Translations under genes and position numbers: made by a program
NCBI GenBank assembly: GCA_016185725.1
Contig: JACPNA010000023.1
Coordinates: 1 to 41,539, forward strand
Reading direction: 5' to 3'
DNA length: 41,539 bases
DNA from: Candidatus Woesearchaeota archaeon
Lineage (GTDB): Archaea; Nanobdellota; Nanobdellia; Woesearchaeales; GW2011-AR9
Shown here: positions 1 through 7,718 of the stretch, piece after piece
How the letters are laid out: each line of letters opens with the position of its first letter
Position numbering within the stretch: position 1 is the stretch's first letter
Notes under the pieces: model-generated
What the model saw: only the letters and a program-made list of their open reading frames with translations
What the model was told of the DNA's origin: nothing
The model's database searches: none

Positions 1-33
1 AAAAAATTGAAAACGATATGGAGACTATAAACT

Positions 34-1920
34 ATGGCTGATATATTAAAAGAAATCTTAAAAGTATTACCCGACAAAATATCTGACGCAACTTTTGAAG
101 GTGCAAATATTGTCCTTTACACAAAAAATAAAGAATATTTTTTAGATAATCAAGGAACTATTCGCAAAGCCGTCGAACAATTCAAAAAACGTATCGAACT
201 TCGCCCTGATCCCGCCTTATGCATGGAAAAAGAAAAAGCTGAAAAGTTAATTCGTCAGCTTATTCCCGAAGAAGCTGGTGCTGACACCTTCATTTTTGAC
301 GAACCTCGTTCCCAATTAATCATTCATGCCGAAAAACCCGGTTTGGTTATTGGCAAACAAGGCGAAATACTGCGTGAAATCGCCGCCAAAACATTTTGGG
401 TTACACATATTAAACGTGTCCCCCCCATTAAATCAAAATTAATTGAAAGTATCCGTTCTGTTTTATACGAAAATGCTGATTATCGTAAAAAATTCCTCGA
501 TAAAACCGGCCACCGCATCTATGACGGCTGGCTTCGTGAAAAAAAACATGAATGGGTTCGCCTCTCCTTTTTAGGAGCTGCTCGCCAAGTTGGTCGAGCC
601 TGTTTTTTATTGCAAACACCAGAATCTCGTATCTTAATCGATTGCGGCATTGATCCCAGTGAAGACGGCGCAGAAAGTTATCCTTACTTAGATGCCCCCG
701 AATTTAACATCAGCGAAATTGATGCCGTTATAGTAACTCATTCACATCTAGATCATTCCGGGTTAATCCCCTATCTCTTCAAGTTTGGTTATAACGGACC
801 AATTTATACCACTTTACCAACGAGAGATGTTATGGCTCTATTACAATTAGACATGATTAAAATTCAACGCAGTGAGGGTAAAGAACCCATTTACACCACC
901 GAAGAAATCCGCAAAATGGTATTGCATACCATCTGTTTAGAGTATGAAGAAGTAAATGATATTACTCCAGATATCCGTTTAACGTTTTACAACGCCGGTC
1001 ACGTTTTAGGAAGTGCCATTGTTCACCTGAATATTGGCAACGGCTCGCACAACTTTGCCTATACTGGAGACTTAAAATATGCTCGTACTAATGTCCTTGA
1101 GCCCGGAAATACCCAATTTCCCCGTCTTGAAACATTAATGATCGAATCAACCTATGGTGGTAAAGACAATATCATGGCCGAAACCGAAGCCGACGACTAC
1201 ATGATTAAAGTCATTAAAGAGACCTTTGAACGTGGTGGTAAAGTCTTAATGCCTGTTCTTGGTTCCGGAAGAGCCCAAGAAGTTATGGTCATCGTTGAAC
1301 GCTTAATCAACGAAGGAAAGATCCCTAACGCTCCTGTTTTTGTTGACGGTATGCTTTGGGACGTAACCGCTATTCATACTGCCTATCCCGAATTTATGAA
1401 TCGCAACATCCGGCAGATAATCTTCAATAAAGAAGGCAATCCTTTTTTATCTCCCTGCTTTAAACAAGTTGGTTCCAACAAAGAACGGCAGCAAATAATG
1501 CTCGAAGAAGGTCCTTGTTTAATCCTTGCTACATCAGGCATGCTTCAAGGCGGTCCCTCCGTAGAATACTTGAAAGGTCTCGCTGAAGGCAGTAAACACT
1601 CTCTAATCTTTAGCTGTTACCAACCGCCTGGAAGTTTGGGACATCGTATTCGTTCTGGAGAAAAGGAAATAATGGTAAATGACAGTGGCAAAAACCACGT
1701 TTTAAAAATCAATATGGACGTTCATAAAGTAGAAATAACCAACCACTCTGATCGCCGACAACTAATGAACTTCATTAAACGCTGTAATCCCCAGCCCAGA
1801 AAAGTAATCGTTGTTCACGGAGAAAGTTCCCGCTGTTTAGATTTAGCGAGTTCTATCCATCAACAATTTAGGATAGAAACTATTGCTCCAAAGAACTTAG
1901 AAACAGTAAGGATTAGATAG
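34..1920 (+). CDS. aCPSF1: Archaeal CPSF-like RNase aCPSF1 (KH + metallo-beta-lactamase/beta-CASP)
   Basis: The 628-residue protein has the domain order of the archaeal cleavage/polyadenylation factor homologue. It starts with N-terminal KH domains, including a GxxG-type segment LVIGKQG near residues 104-110. A metallo-beta-lactamase core follows, with the zinc motif HSHLDH at residues 236-241, then a beta-CASP insertion and a C-terminal metal-binding part (VHKVEITNHSD, IVVHGESS). In archaea this enzyme is a 5'-3' exo/endonuclease that processes mRNA 3' ends and drives transcription termination. The length is normal for the family and no key residue is missing. It reads as a single gene followed by a hairpin/T-run. 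Function is assigned with high confidence from motifs and full-length similarity as recognised by eye. Confidence 0.95.
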   Translation: MADILKEILKVLPDKISDATFEGANIVLYTKNKEYFLDNQGTIRKAVEQFKKRIELRPDPALCMEKEKAEKLIRQLIPEEAGADTFIFDEPRSQLIIHAEKPGLVIGKQGEILREIAAKTFWVTHIKRVPPIKSKLIESIRSVLYENADYRKKFLDKTGHRIYDGWLREKKHEWVRLSFLGAARQVGRACFLLQTPESRILIDCGIDPSEDGAESYPYLDAPEFNISEIDAVIVTHSHLDHSGLIPYLFKFGYNGPIYTTLPTRDVMALLQLDMIKIQRSEGKEPIYTTEEIRKMVLHTICLEYEEVNDITPDIRLTFYNAGHVLGSAIVHLNIGNGSHNFAYTGDLKYARTNVLEPGNTQFPRLETLMIESTYGGKDNIMAETEADDYMIKVIKETFERGGKVLMPVLGSGRAQEVMVIVERLINEGKIPNAPVFVDGMLWDVTAIHTAYPEFMNRNIRQIIFNKEGNPFLSPCFKQVGSNKERQQIMLEEGPCLILATSGMLQGGPSVEYLKGLAEGSKHSLIFSCYQPPGSLGHRIRSGEKEIMVNDSGKNHVLKINMDVHKVEITNHSDRRQLMNFIKRCNPQPRKVIVVHGESSRCLDLASSIHQQFRIETIAPKNLETVRIR

Positions 1921-1974
1921 TTTTTATTTTTATAATTTAATATTATTATCGGAAATTTCTCTGGGTATAAAACC

Positions 1975-2005
1975 TCTCACTTCAGTGAGAATTTTGTTAT
2001 TTTTT
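1975..2005 (+). terminator. Hairpin plus T-run after aCPSF1
   Basis: A perfect 6-bp stem (TCTCAC at 1975-1980, GTGAGA at 1985-1990) with a TTCA loop is followed by ATTTTGTTATTTTTT. It lies 55 bp after the aCPSF1 stop. Archaeal termination mainly needs the T-tract, so the hairpin may be incidental. Confidence 0.45.
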
Positions 2006-2035
2006 AAGTCTACACCTTTTTAATCTTATCACAAC

Positions 2036-2045
2036 TTTTATATAT
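2036..2045 (+). promoter_or_regulatory. TATA box of the coiled-coil gene
   Basis: CTTTTATATA ends 21 bp before the ATG at 2067. This spacing puts the start of transcription at or very near the start codon, so the mRNA is probably leaderless. The same arrangement is seen before 2747 (2716-2723), 10056 (10025-10032), 13780 (13749-13756), 23786 (23754-23765) and 34871 (34842-34849). Confidence 0.55.
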
Positions 2046-2066
2046 CACCTTTATTTTTATTATACT

Positions 2067-2462
2067 ATGGGTTGGCTTAGTAAAACAGTAGGACAATTAA
2101 GAAAACTGTTGACTAATTTAGAGCAAGAGCGAAGTGACAAAAACTTTCGTAAATTTTATACCGAAGTGGAGTTAAAACTTAAACTATTAAATGAAGAATA
2201 CGAAGAAGTAAATTTAATTCAATCCTCCGCCACTCAAATAAGAGATAAAATTGACGAAATAAAATCATCCTTTGATAATCTTCTATTTATGAAAAATGAC
2301 ATTTATAATACCAGTGATAAACAAAAAAGTGCTGAGTTAAAAAGATTCTCCGTTGCTGTAAATAAATTATCTCAAGATATAGAAGAATTAAACACTAGAC
2401 TAAAACCATTAGAAAAAGTTATTCTCTTGATTAAAGATAAAGAAAGAAAAATAGCACTATAA
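2067..2462 (+). CDS. Small coiled-coil protein, unknown function
   Basis: This 131-residue protein is almost entirely charged and alpha-helical. It has heptad-like stretches around residues 10-60 (LLTNLEQERSDK, KLKLLNEEYEEV) and 90-125. There is no signal peptide, membrane segment or enzymatic motif. The ATG lies just downstream of a good TATA box, which supports this start. Its start (MGWLSK) loosely recalls the long coiled-coil protein at 25104 (MGIFSK), but I see no further similarity. The family is not recognised. Its neighbours, an RNase and a metal transporter, do not suggest a role. Confidence 0.75.
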   Translation: MGWLSKTVGQLRKLLTNLEQERSDKNFRKFYTEVELKLKLLNEEYEEVNLIQSSATQIRDKIDEIKSSFDNLLFMKNDIYNTSDKQKSAELKRFSVAVNKLSQDIEELNTRLKPLEKVILLIKDKERKIAL

Positions 2463-2533
2463 ATTTTCCTATTCGTTATTGCTTTTTTTTGACCTAAATC
2501 TTTATAAAATAAGTAAGAAATAATTCTGATAAT

Positions 2534-2678
2534 GCCAACGTCGCATAACTCGGTATTGCGCAGGTCTTGAATATAACCAATAACTCCAGTTAACCTGTCC
2601 CGTTAGGGATTCCCAGTTCAAATATTGACGTTCGAGCGACAATGCTCCGAACGTCAGTGAGAGAGTCTGGGCGTTGGC
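2534..2678 (+). ncRNA. Candidate structured RNA with own promoter (strand uncertain)
   Basis: This GC-rich island sits in very AT-rich surroundings. A terminal stem GCCAACG (2534-2540) / CGTTGGC (2672-2678) closes four further helices: CGCA 2542-2545 / 2557-2560, CAGGT 2561-2565 / 2593-2597, TCCC 2598-2601 / 2606-2609, and a 9+3-bp hairpin 2626-2637 / 2644-2656 with one bulged C. A TATA-like box (TTTATAAAAT, 2501-2510) lies about 28 bp before the 5' end of the terminal stem, so plus-strand transcription is favoured. Hallmarks of 5S, SRP and RNase P RNA are not visible. Read on the minus strand, the TCCC hairpin is followed by GTTAAC, as in the element at 22157-22184, so a relic of an IS200/IS605 right end (omega-RNA-like) is an alternative. 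Confidence 0.4.
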
Positions 2679-2746
2679 GCTCATATTTGTTTACTCGATT
2701 TTCTCCCCAGATACATTTAAATACAAAATTAATCTTATCTTTATAG

Positions 2747-4033
2747 ATGAAAAAGAGGGAAAATAAGAAACAATCTAAATTTAAAAAGTTTCTCAATAAA
2801 ATAGGTCCAGGGTTCATTACTGGCGCTTCCGATGATGACCCTTCTGGCATCGCCACTTATTCCCAAACCGGTGCGCAGTTTGGTTACTCTCAATTATGGA
2901 CTTCCTTATTTTCTTTTCCCTTCATGGCTACTATCCAAGAGATGTGTGGCCGTATTGGTTTAGTTACTGGAAAAGGTTTAGCTGGCGTAATAAAAAAACA
3001 TTATTCTCAGAAGATATTATTTTTTTGCGTATTCTTATTAATAATTGCAAATACCATTAATATTGGTGCCGACCTAGGTGCCATGGCTTCTGCTGGCCAA
3101 TTAGTTTTTGGAATAGATTTCATTTATCTTCTTCTTGGTATAACCGCTTTAACTTTAATCTTGGAAATTTTTATTTCCTACAAAACATATGCAAAAATTT
3201 TAAAATATTTAATGATCTCCTTGCTTTCCTACATCCTTGTTGCATTCATGGTCAACCAAGATTGGACTACTGCCCTTCTTTCTACAATTATTCCTCATTT
3301 TTCCTTCACAAAAGAGTATCTGCTTAATATTGTTGCTATTCTCGGCACAACAATTTCGCCTTACCTATTCTTTTGGCAGGCAAGTGAAGAAGTTGAAGAA
3401 GAGGTGAGCAAAAAAGAATTACGCACCATGGGCAATGGAATACCTAAATTTAAATTTCAAGATCTTAAAGATCTCCGTTTAGATACTCTCTTGGGTATGT
3501 TTTTCTCTAATTTAGTCATGTTTTTTATTATTCTTGCCACTGCGTCTACTCTAGGCGCTTATGGTATAACTAATATCCAAACTGCCGATCAAGCTGCTCA
3601 AGCCTTACATCCTTTAGCAGGTAATTTTACTTACTTCTTATTTGCTATAGGAATTATCGGTGTAGGCCTTTTAGCCGTACCAGTATTAGCCGGCTCTGCT
3701 TCCTACGCCTTGTCCGAAACATTCGGTTTCAAAGAAGGCTTATATCGTAAATTTAGTAAAGCTCATGGTTTCTATGGAATAATTATTCTTGCTACTATTA
3801 TTGGTTTAGTGATAAATTTCATCTCCATTCCTCCCTTTAAAATGTTATATTATACTGCCATAATTAATGGTTTATGTGCTCCGCCATTGATGATAATAAT
3901 TTTATTTATTTCTAACAACAAAAAAATCATGGGCAATTACACTAACAGAAGATTATCTAATCTGTTAGGAATAATTATTACAGGTATAATGAGTCTTTCT
4001 GCTCTGGCTTTAATCATCAGTTTATTATTGTAG
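2747..4033 (+). CDS. Nramp-family divalent metal transporter, atypical clade
   Basis: The 428-residue integral membrane protein has about eleven hydrophobic helices. Its TM1 region reads GPGFITGASDDDPSGIATY, clearly Nramp-like. Classical Nramp proteins carry DPGN in TM1 and MPH in TM6. Here TM1 has DDDPSG, and the TM6 equivalent is TTISPYLFFW followed by the acidic loop EEVEEEV. This combination is typical of Nramp-related proteins that differ from Mn/Fe transporters, some of which transport Mg2+. Substrate is therefore open: Mn/Fe or Mg are both possible. The ATG follows the TATA box TTTAAATA (2716-2723). The gene stands alone, with the structured RNA candidate upstream on the same strand; no regulator is adjacent. 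Confidence 0.85.
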   Translation: MKKRENKKQSKFKKFLNKIGPGFITGASDDDPSGIATYSQTGAQFGYSQLWTSLFSFPFMATIQEMCGRIGLVTGKGLAGVIKKHYSQKILFFCVFLLIIANTINIGADLGAMASAGQLVFGIDFIYLLLGITALTLILEIFISYKTYAKILKYLMISLLSYILVAFMVNQDWTTALLSTIIPHFSFTKEYLLNIVAILGTTISPYLFFWQASEEVEEEVSKKELRTMGNGIPKFKFQDLKDLRLDTLLGMFFSNLVMFFIILATASTLGAYGITNIQTADQAAQALHPLAGNFTYFLFAIGIIGVGLLAVPVLAGSASYALSETFGFKEGLYRKFSKAHGFYGIIILATIIGLVINFISIPPFKMLYYTAIINGLCAPPLMIIILFISNNKKIMGNYTNRRLSNLLGIIITGIMSLSALALIISLLL

Positions 4034-4269
4034 AACTAATTTATTTTATAATCTCTCCCCCATTACTTGCAAATATTACAATGTTTATCGTGCCCCCAAA
4101 CTAAAACCTGTAGATGCGTTAAGATATGAATAGGAAAAATATTTTCTTCACAGAAAGTAATCTTCTTATTTTTAGGGTATTTTGTAAATCAAGAGAAGAG
4201 AAAAGTGATTATTCATTATATATTAACAATAATAGAAATAGTTTTAACTATCCAAATTAAAGAGATGTT

Positions 4270-5253
4270 ATGACTGAATTCAAGTCAAAAGCAAAGATTT
4301 TTGAACTTTTCGAAAAAAACGTAAATGAAATTACAAAAATCAGGGGAAGACCATTGTTAGTTATGTTTTATAGCAATCCAGCAGGGAGAATACTTCCCTG
4401 TGATATCAAAACTTTAGAAAGAGTTTTCATAGATTTTTTAAAGAATAAGGGTAAAGAATGATTTAATGAATTAGATTTAGTTATTCAAACTCACTGGGGT
4501 GAAGCTAATACTTCTTATAGACTAATACAACTAATTCGTAGTTATTGTAAAATATGCTTTTTCCACCAGTGTGTTTCACTGGTGGTACACATCCACTAAC
4601 ACTTAAAGTGGAAAAAGCATGGTCAGAAAACCGACCCGAGCCCGCAGGCGAGCATGCCACCAGTCTATTGACTGGTGGTGGTCGGTTCTTTTGGAGCAGA
4701 TCTTATTGAAATGGGAAGAACAGCAACACTTTCTCCAATTGATGTTCAAATAAATCAAGAAGAGAATTCTTTTGGACTTTTATCAGTTGAAAAGTATACA
4801 GAATTTCTGAATGATTGCTTGAATATATATAAAATAAAAGATGAACAAAATAAGACTACGTTTTTAACTGAGCTAACTAAGAAACTAGTTGATCAAATTC
4901 CACCAATGAGTTTGGGGGAATTGTTTCGTTTAAGAAGTATGACCGAACTACATGCCAAAAATATTTTACACAATTATATATTTAAGAATGATTCTGAAAA
5001 AGTCAGTAAATCTAATATCATTATTTCAAAATTCACACAAGAAAGCCCCTCTCATGAATTTGAAATTGATTTGCATTTAGTTAAGGATAGTGGTTTGAAA
5101 GCAGAACGGATGGACGAAAAGGTTTATATACTTTTAAAAGAAATAATAGATATATGTACTTTGTTAAAAAGAGAGGGGGTAATCTGTAATTTTTTCGAAG
5201 GGTCTAAAGAATTAAGGATGCCCTATTTTGATATATTTGAGCTAACAAAATAA
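4270..5253 (+). pseudogene. Broken SDH/ClpP-fold serine protease gene interrupted by a repeat
   Basis: Three pieces lie in one reading frame. 4270-4458 codes for the N-terminus (ending FIDFLKNKGKE) and stops at TGA 4459-4461. Translation past the stop continues as recognisable family sequence (NELDLVIQTHWGEANTSYRL, then IQLIRSYCK). After the palindromic repeat (4548-4687) the frame resumes as SFGADLIEMGRTATLSPIDV to the natural end at 5253, including SPSHEFEI. This matches SDH_sah-type membrane-associated serine proteases (ClpP fold). The expected nucleophile segment (SAGT-like, just before the FGAD motif) is missing, replaced by the repeat, and an in-frame TAA lies inside the repeat. A GTG or ATG start inside the 3' half (4675 or 4711) could still yield a C-terminal fragment, but an active protease is not possible. 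Confidence 0.85.
4548..4687 (+). repeat. Palindromic repeat element, copy A (inside the protease pseudogene)
   Basis: This is the longest of three copies. It begins TAAAATATGCTTTTTCC and ends GGTGGTCGGTT. It has an outer stem ATGCTTTTTCCAC / GTGGAAAAAGCAT (13 bp), an inner hairpin CCACCAGTG / CACTGGTGG, and a second hairpin CCACCAGTC TATT GACTGGTGG framed by ACCGACC / GGTCGGT. Compared with copy B it has about 20 extra GC-rich bases after ACCGACC (around 4637-4656). There is no coding capacity. It resembles a MITE-like or IS200/IS605-like non-autonomous element, but no transposase is present in the window. Confidence 0.8.
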
Positions 5254-5260
5254 GAGGTGA

Positions 5261-5395
5261 ATGAAAATGGAAAAAATAACGTTTGAAAAAAGAATAGAAT
5301 CTCAACAGAGAAAACTAGAAGAACTTTATGGAAAATATTTTTCATTCAATGATTGCCTGAGTGAAGAAAAAGGCGGGGCATCAAGTAAGCGTTAA
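5261..5395 (+). CDS. Small 44-residue protein, unknown function
   Basis: A short frame beginning MKMEKITFEKRIESQQRK and ending GGASSKR lies 7 bp after the protease remnant's stop codon. A strong Shine-Dalgarno-like GAGGTGA (5254-5260) directly precedes the ATG at 5261, which is why I accept it. The peptide is charged and helical (RKLEELYGKY) with one Cys. Such a tail gene probably belonged to the protease operon. It may now be dead or untranscribed because the upstream gene is broken. Confidence 0.5.
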   Translation: MKMEKITFEKRIESQQRKLEELYGKYFSFNDCLSEEKGGASSKR

Positions 5396-5815
5396 TTTTA
5401 TTTTTTTGATTTATCCAATTATCTTATTTTTAATTTATAGATAACTGCATTACTTATATTACATCCCCGCACAATTTTTTATTCGGATTAACTGTACCAA
5501 ATTTATATTAATTCATTTGTGCAGTTATCAATATACTCCTTTACTAACAAGATTATCATAGACTTCTTCTGGCGTGATGTTACGCATGTATGATTACCTA
5601 AAATGGTTCTAATTCCTTCCGTATTTTTTGCGGTTGTTAGAAACTGAACATTTGAATATTTCGTTGTAATTTTCGTTCAAATAATACTTTATCAAACTCT
5701 TTGTCATCATCATAAATGAAGAATATTCCAAACAATTTATCCTCAAAATAATTGTTATGGATTACGAAAAAGAACTTAGAAATTCATATCAACAATAATT
5801 CTGTTATCAAAATAT
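5396..5815. other. AT-rich intergenic region with decayed coding remnants
   Basis: No intact gene is seen. An inverted repeat GATAACTGCA (5440-5449) / TGCAGTTATC (5520-5529) encloses 70 bp. On the minus strand around 5650-5780 a broken frame reads FEDKLFGIFFIYDDDKEFDK and then hits stops; another short minus-strand piece near 5530-5590 reads MRNITPEEVYDNLVSKGVY. These look like remains of one or two lost genes, family not recognised. Confidence 0.35.
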
Positions 5816-6214
5816 CTATCTCTTCCCATCCACAAAATAATGTTTCCCCCGTAAAATAAACTGCTGTTCAATCTTCCTTGGCGCAAAATATTTCTTTGTA
5901 AATTGAATGACTTTCTTTACACTATATTCTTTGCAGCTATACACATCAATAGAAATAAAATTTTTCTTTGATAACGTATGAATAACAATAGATGATTCCA
6001 CCAATGGCACCCAGCCGCTTAATCCCGCCTTATCTGGAAACGATTTTCTATCCGTTCTAAATATTGACGGAGGCTCTTGCTTCTTCATTCCAATAAAATC
6101 CACCATCTTATCCAAATAACTATAACAATGCTCTAAATCTCCGCAGGTATGCTTCTTGCAATCATAGCAATCTAACAACAACTCATACCCAAAAACACGT
6201 TTCCCCTTTTTCAT
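5816..6214 (-). CDS. SpeD-like pyruvoyl-dependent decarboxylase homologue
   Basis: The 132-residue protein has the S-adenosylmethionine decarboxylase proenzyme layout. The self-cleavage site is VES at residues 72-74, with Ser74 as the predicted pyruvoyl precursor. The catalytic His is in IVIHT (His79) and the conserved Cys is in VYSC (Cys94). The usual ESHISIHTWPE signature is altered: Ser replaces the His after the cleavage Ser, and LSK replaces WPE. An N-terminal cluster of Cys/His (CYDCKKHTCGDLEHC, 16-30) is extra. Homologues of SpeD have been neofunctionalised to arginine or ornithine decarboxylases in many small-genome archaea and bacteria, so AdoMet may not be the substrate. No other polyamine gene is nearby. 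It is the last gene of a minus-strand run. Confidence 0.7.
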   Translation of the reverse strand: MKKGKRVFGYELLLDCYDCKKHTCGDLEHCYSYLDKMVDFIGMKKQEPPSIFRTDRKSFPDKAGLSGWVPLVESSIVIHTLSKKNFISIDVYSCKEYSVKKVIQFTKKYFAPRKIEQQFILRGKHYFVDGKR

Positions 6215-6313
6215 ATCAAGAAGTAAATAATTGCCCTTTAAAAACTTACTTATCTTGACGCTATACCTGGAGGAAATAACCCTAATAATCGACTAGTCGC
6301 CTCCTCGTCTACC

Positions 6314-6469
6314 TTACCAAAACGTCAAAATTTTATCCGATTCTTCTATCATTTTTATCATCTCTTCCATTGCAGAAACAGGGCATACGCCGATTTCTTC
6401 ATTTCCCAATCGAAAACAATTCCAGCAAGTCTCTGCATCGTTTGTATTTAAAATGATACCTATTTCCAT
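6314..6469 (-). CDS. Miniature DsrE-like protein (internally deleted)
   Basis: A 51-residue frame starts 4 bp after the stop of the DUF302 gene, so it is probably translationally coupled. The first 23 residues (MEIGIILNTNDAETCWNCFR, then LGN) match the N-terminus of DsrE/DsrF-type sulfur-relay proteins. The remainder (EEIGVCPVSAMEEMIKMIEE, then SDKILTF) matches their C-terminus, normally about 60-70 residues further on. The core with the usual GxxCG-type segment is absent. Reading frame and both ends are intact, so the deletion is in frame. It may be a non-functional remnant or a reduced protein; three Cys remain (15, 18, 29). The pairing of DUF302 and DsrE genes is common in prokaryotes. Confidence 0.55.
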   Translation of the reverse strand: MEIGIILNTNDAETCWNCFRLGNEEIGVCPVSAMEEMIKMIEESDKILTFW

Positions 6470-6473
6470 AGTC

Positions 6474-6863
6474 TTACCTTGCATTATCCACAATTTCCCT
6501 TACCTCTTTTTCAACTTGTTCTGCTTCCCTTCTATCTACCTCTGGAAAAAATTGGGAAATCAACGTAGGTTTCATTCCGGCAATTTTTACTTTTCCCTTC
6601 TCTTCCATTACATTAATCTTACACGGCATACAAAGCGAAATCAATCTATTTTTGTTTAAGAATTGGTTTGCATATTTTCCGGAGCAAATTTCGATTATTT
6701 TTAATGGGGTCTGTTCAAAACCTTTTACGGCAAGCCTTTCTTTTATATCATAAATTTGAAACAAAGCCCATCCTTTGTTCTCAACCGCCCGTAATACAGA
6801 AACAACTACCTCATCAAATTTTTTATCCGTCTCAACAATATATGCAAAATCCTCAACATTCAT
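6474..6863 (-). CDS. DUF302-family protein
   Basis: This 129-residue protein matches the DUF302 family. The diagnostic core is TPLKIIEICSGKYANQFL followed by ISLCMPCKINV, near residues 51-84, with Cys60, Cys78 and Cys81. The family forms a small alpha/beta fold of uncertain function and is often linked to sulfur or redox metabolism. Length is normal. It is followed by the mini-DsrE gene at a 4-bp distance, which fits the known DUF302/DsrE association. No signal peptide or membrane helix is present. Confidence 0.8.
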   Translation of the reverse strand: MNVEDFAYIVETDKKFDEVVVSVLRAVENKGWALFQIYDIKERLAVKGFEQTPLKIIEICSGKYANQFLNKNRLISLCMPCKINVMEEKGKVKIAGMKPTLISQFFPEVDRREAEQVEKEVREIVDNAR

Positions 6864-6915
6864 CTTCTCTCACTTTTATCTTTCTCCACATTGAATCAAA
6901 AATAATTAAAAAAAA

Positions 6916-7311
6916 TTATTTCAAGCTTCTAACCGTATTCTTAGAACAATACGGACAACTACCTCTCCATCCTGCTTTACGTGTAAATTCATATCGGCAA
7001 ACTGTGCATGCAAATGCTTGATATCCCGGCGGAACTCCTAATCTCCCTGAAGCAGACGGCGGTGCCGCCATCTCATTTTTCACCGGCTGTTTCTGTACCG
7101 CCTGCTGGACCTTTCTCTCTGGAACTATCTGTACTTTTTTTGCTCTAGGTGCCGCTTCATCTTTAATGATAATCACTTTGCTTCCCGGAAACGCCAAACA
7201 ATTAGAACAAACCAGCATATTTTTCATTTTATCCATCTTCAATTCATTAGCTCTAAACTTAAGATGGCAATTATTGCATTCCATAACTAGGGCATTAAAA
7301 TCTTCATCCAT
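6916..7311 (-). CDS. Double zinc-ribbon protein
   Basis: The 131-residue protein has an N-terminal C4 finger (CNNC at residues 12-15, CSNC near 35-38), a central basic, Pro/Ala-rich linker, and a C-terminal zinc ribbon (CTVCRYEFTR, CPYCSKNTV). It resembles the proteins at 7719 and 10056 in layout: finger, linker with APP, then a CxxCxYxF...CPYC ribbon. This class is common in DPANN genomes and is presumably nucleic-acid or protein binding, but no function is established. It is separated by 5 bp from the stop of the membrane-protein gene upstream, so co-transcription is likely. Confidence 0.7.
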   Translation of the reverse strand: MDEDFNALVMECNNCHLKFRANELKMDKMKNMLVCSNCLAFPGSKVIIIKDEAAPRAKKVQIVPERKVQQAVQKQPVKNEMAAPPSASGRLGVPPGYQAFACTVCRYEFTRKAGWRGSCPYCSKNTVRSLK

Positions 7312-7316
7312 TTTGA

Positions 7317-7676
7317 TTACCTCGCTCTTTTTTTGAATTTAATTGGAAACTTTTTATCAAACCTATTTTTAACTGAATATCCTATTTGTTTAGTTTTATA
7401 TAAGGCTTTTCGTGTTCCGCTCTTTATGGAATCATGATAATATTGGTAGGTTATATATTTTTTGATACTGGCACTATACTCTTTACCTATCCAATAGACC
7501 CCTAAGATTAATAATGGCCAGGATAAAATATAAATTACAATAGAAATCCACCGTATTTTAACATCACTAAAATAATATAGAAACATAAATGTCGTAATTT
7601 TCCCAATAATTAAACTCAAACCCACAAATAATACTCCTAAATAAAACTTCACCGAAAGATAATTTAACACACCCAT
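7317..7676 (-). CDS. Small membrane protein with basic C-terminus
   Basis: The 119-residue protein has two strongly hydrophobic segments, around residues 12-37 (LGVLFVGLSLIIGKITTFMF) and 43-62 (ISIVIYILSWPLLILGVYWI). A Lys/Arg/Tyr-rich cytoplasmic tail follows, ending FPIKFKKRAR. The family is not recognised. It lies between two zinc-ribbon genes on the same strand, with 5 bp to the downstream one, so the three may act together at the membrane; this is inference from order only. Confidence 0.65.
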   Translation of the reverse strand: MGVLNYLSVKFYLGVLFVGLSLIIGKITTFMFLYYFSDVKIRWISIVIYILSWPLLILGVYWIGKEYSASIKKYITYQYYHDSIKSGTRKALYKTKQIGYSVKNRFDKKFPIKFKKRAR

Positions 7677-7718
7677 ACACCTAAGAAAACTTTACTTAAA
7701 ATAAACCTTTCTATTATC

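Noticed and set aside
2502-2856. Two minus-strand frames of 60 and 88 codons across the RNA candidate and the Nramp start
   Set aside because: They overlap the structured region and the Nramp N-terminus; they are better explained by low stop density in the GC-rich stretch, or at most as transposon-end coding relics.
4553-4687. CRISPR-like reading of the hairpin repeat
   Set aside because: Copies are dispersed, not in regular tandem with spacers, and no cas gene is present.
5440-5529. 10-bp inverted repeats GATAACTGCA/TGCAGTTATC as ends of a small mobile element
   Set aside because: No target duplication, no second copy in the window and no conserved interior; kept only as part of the intergenic description.
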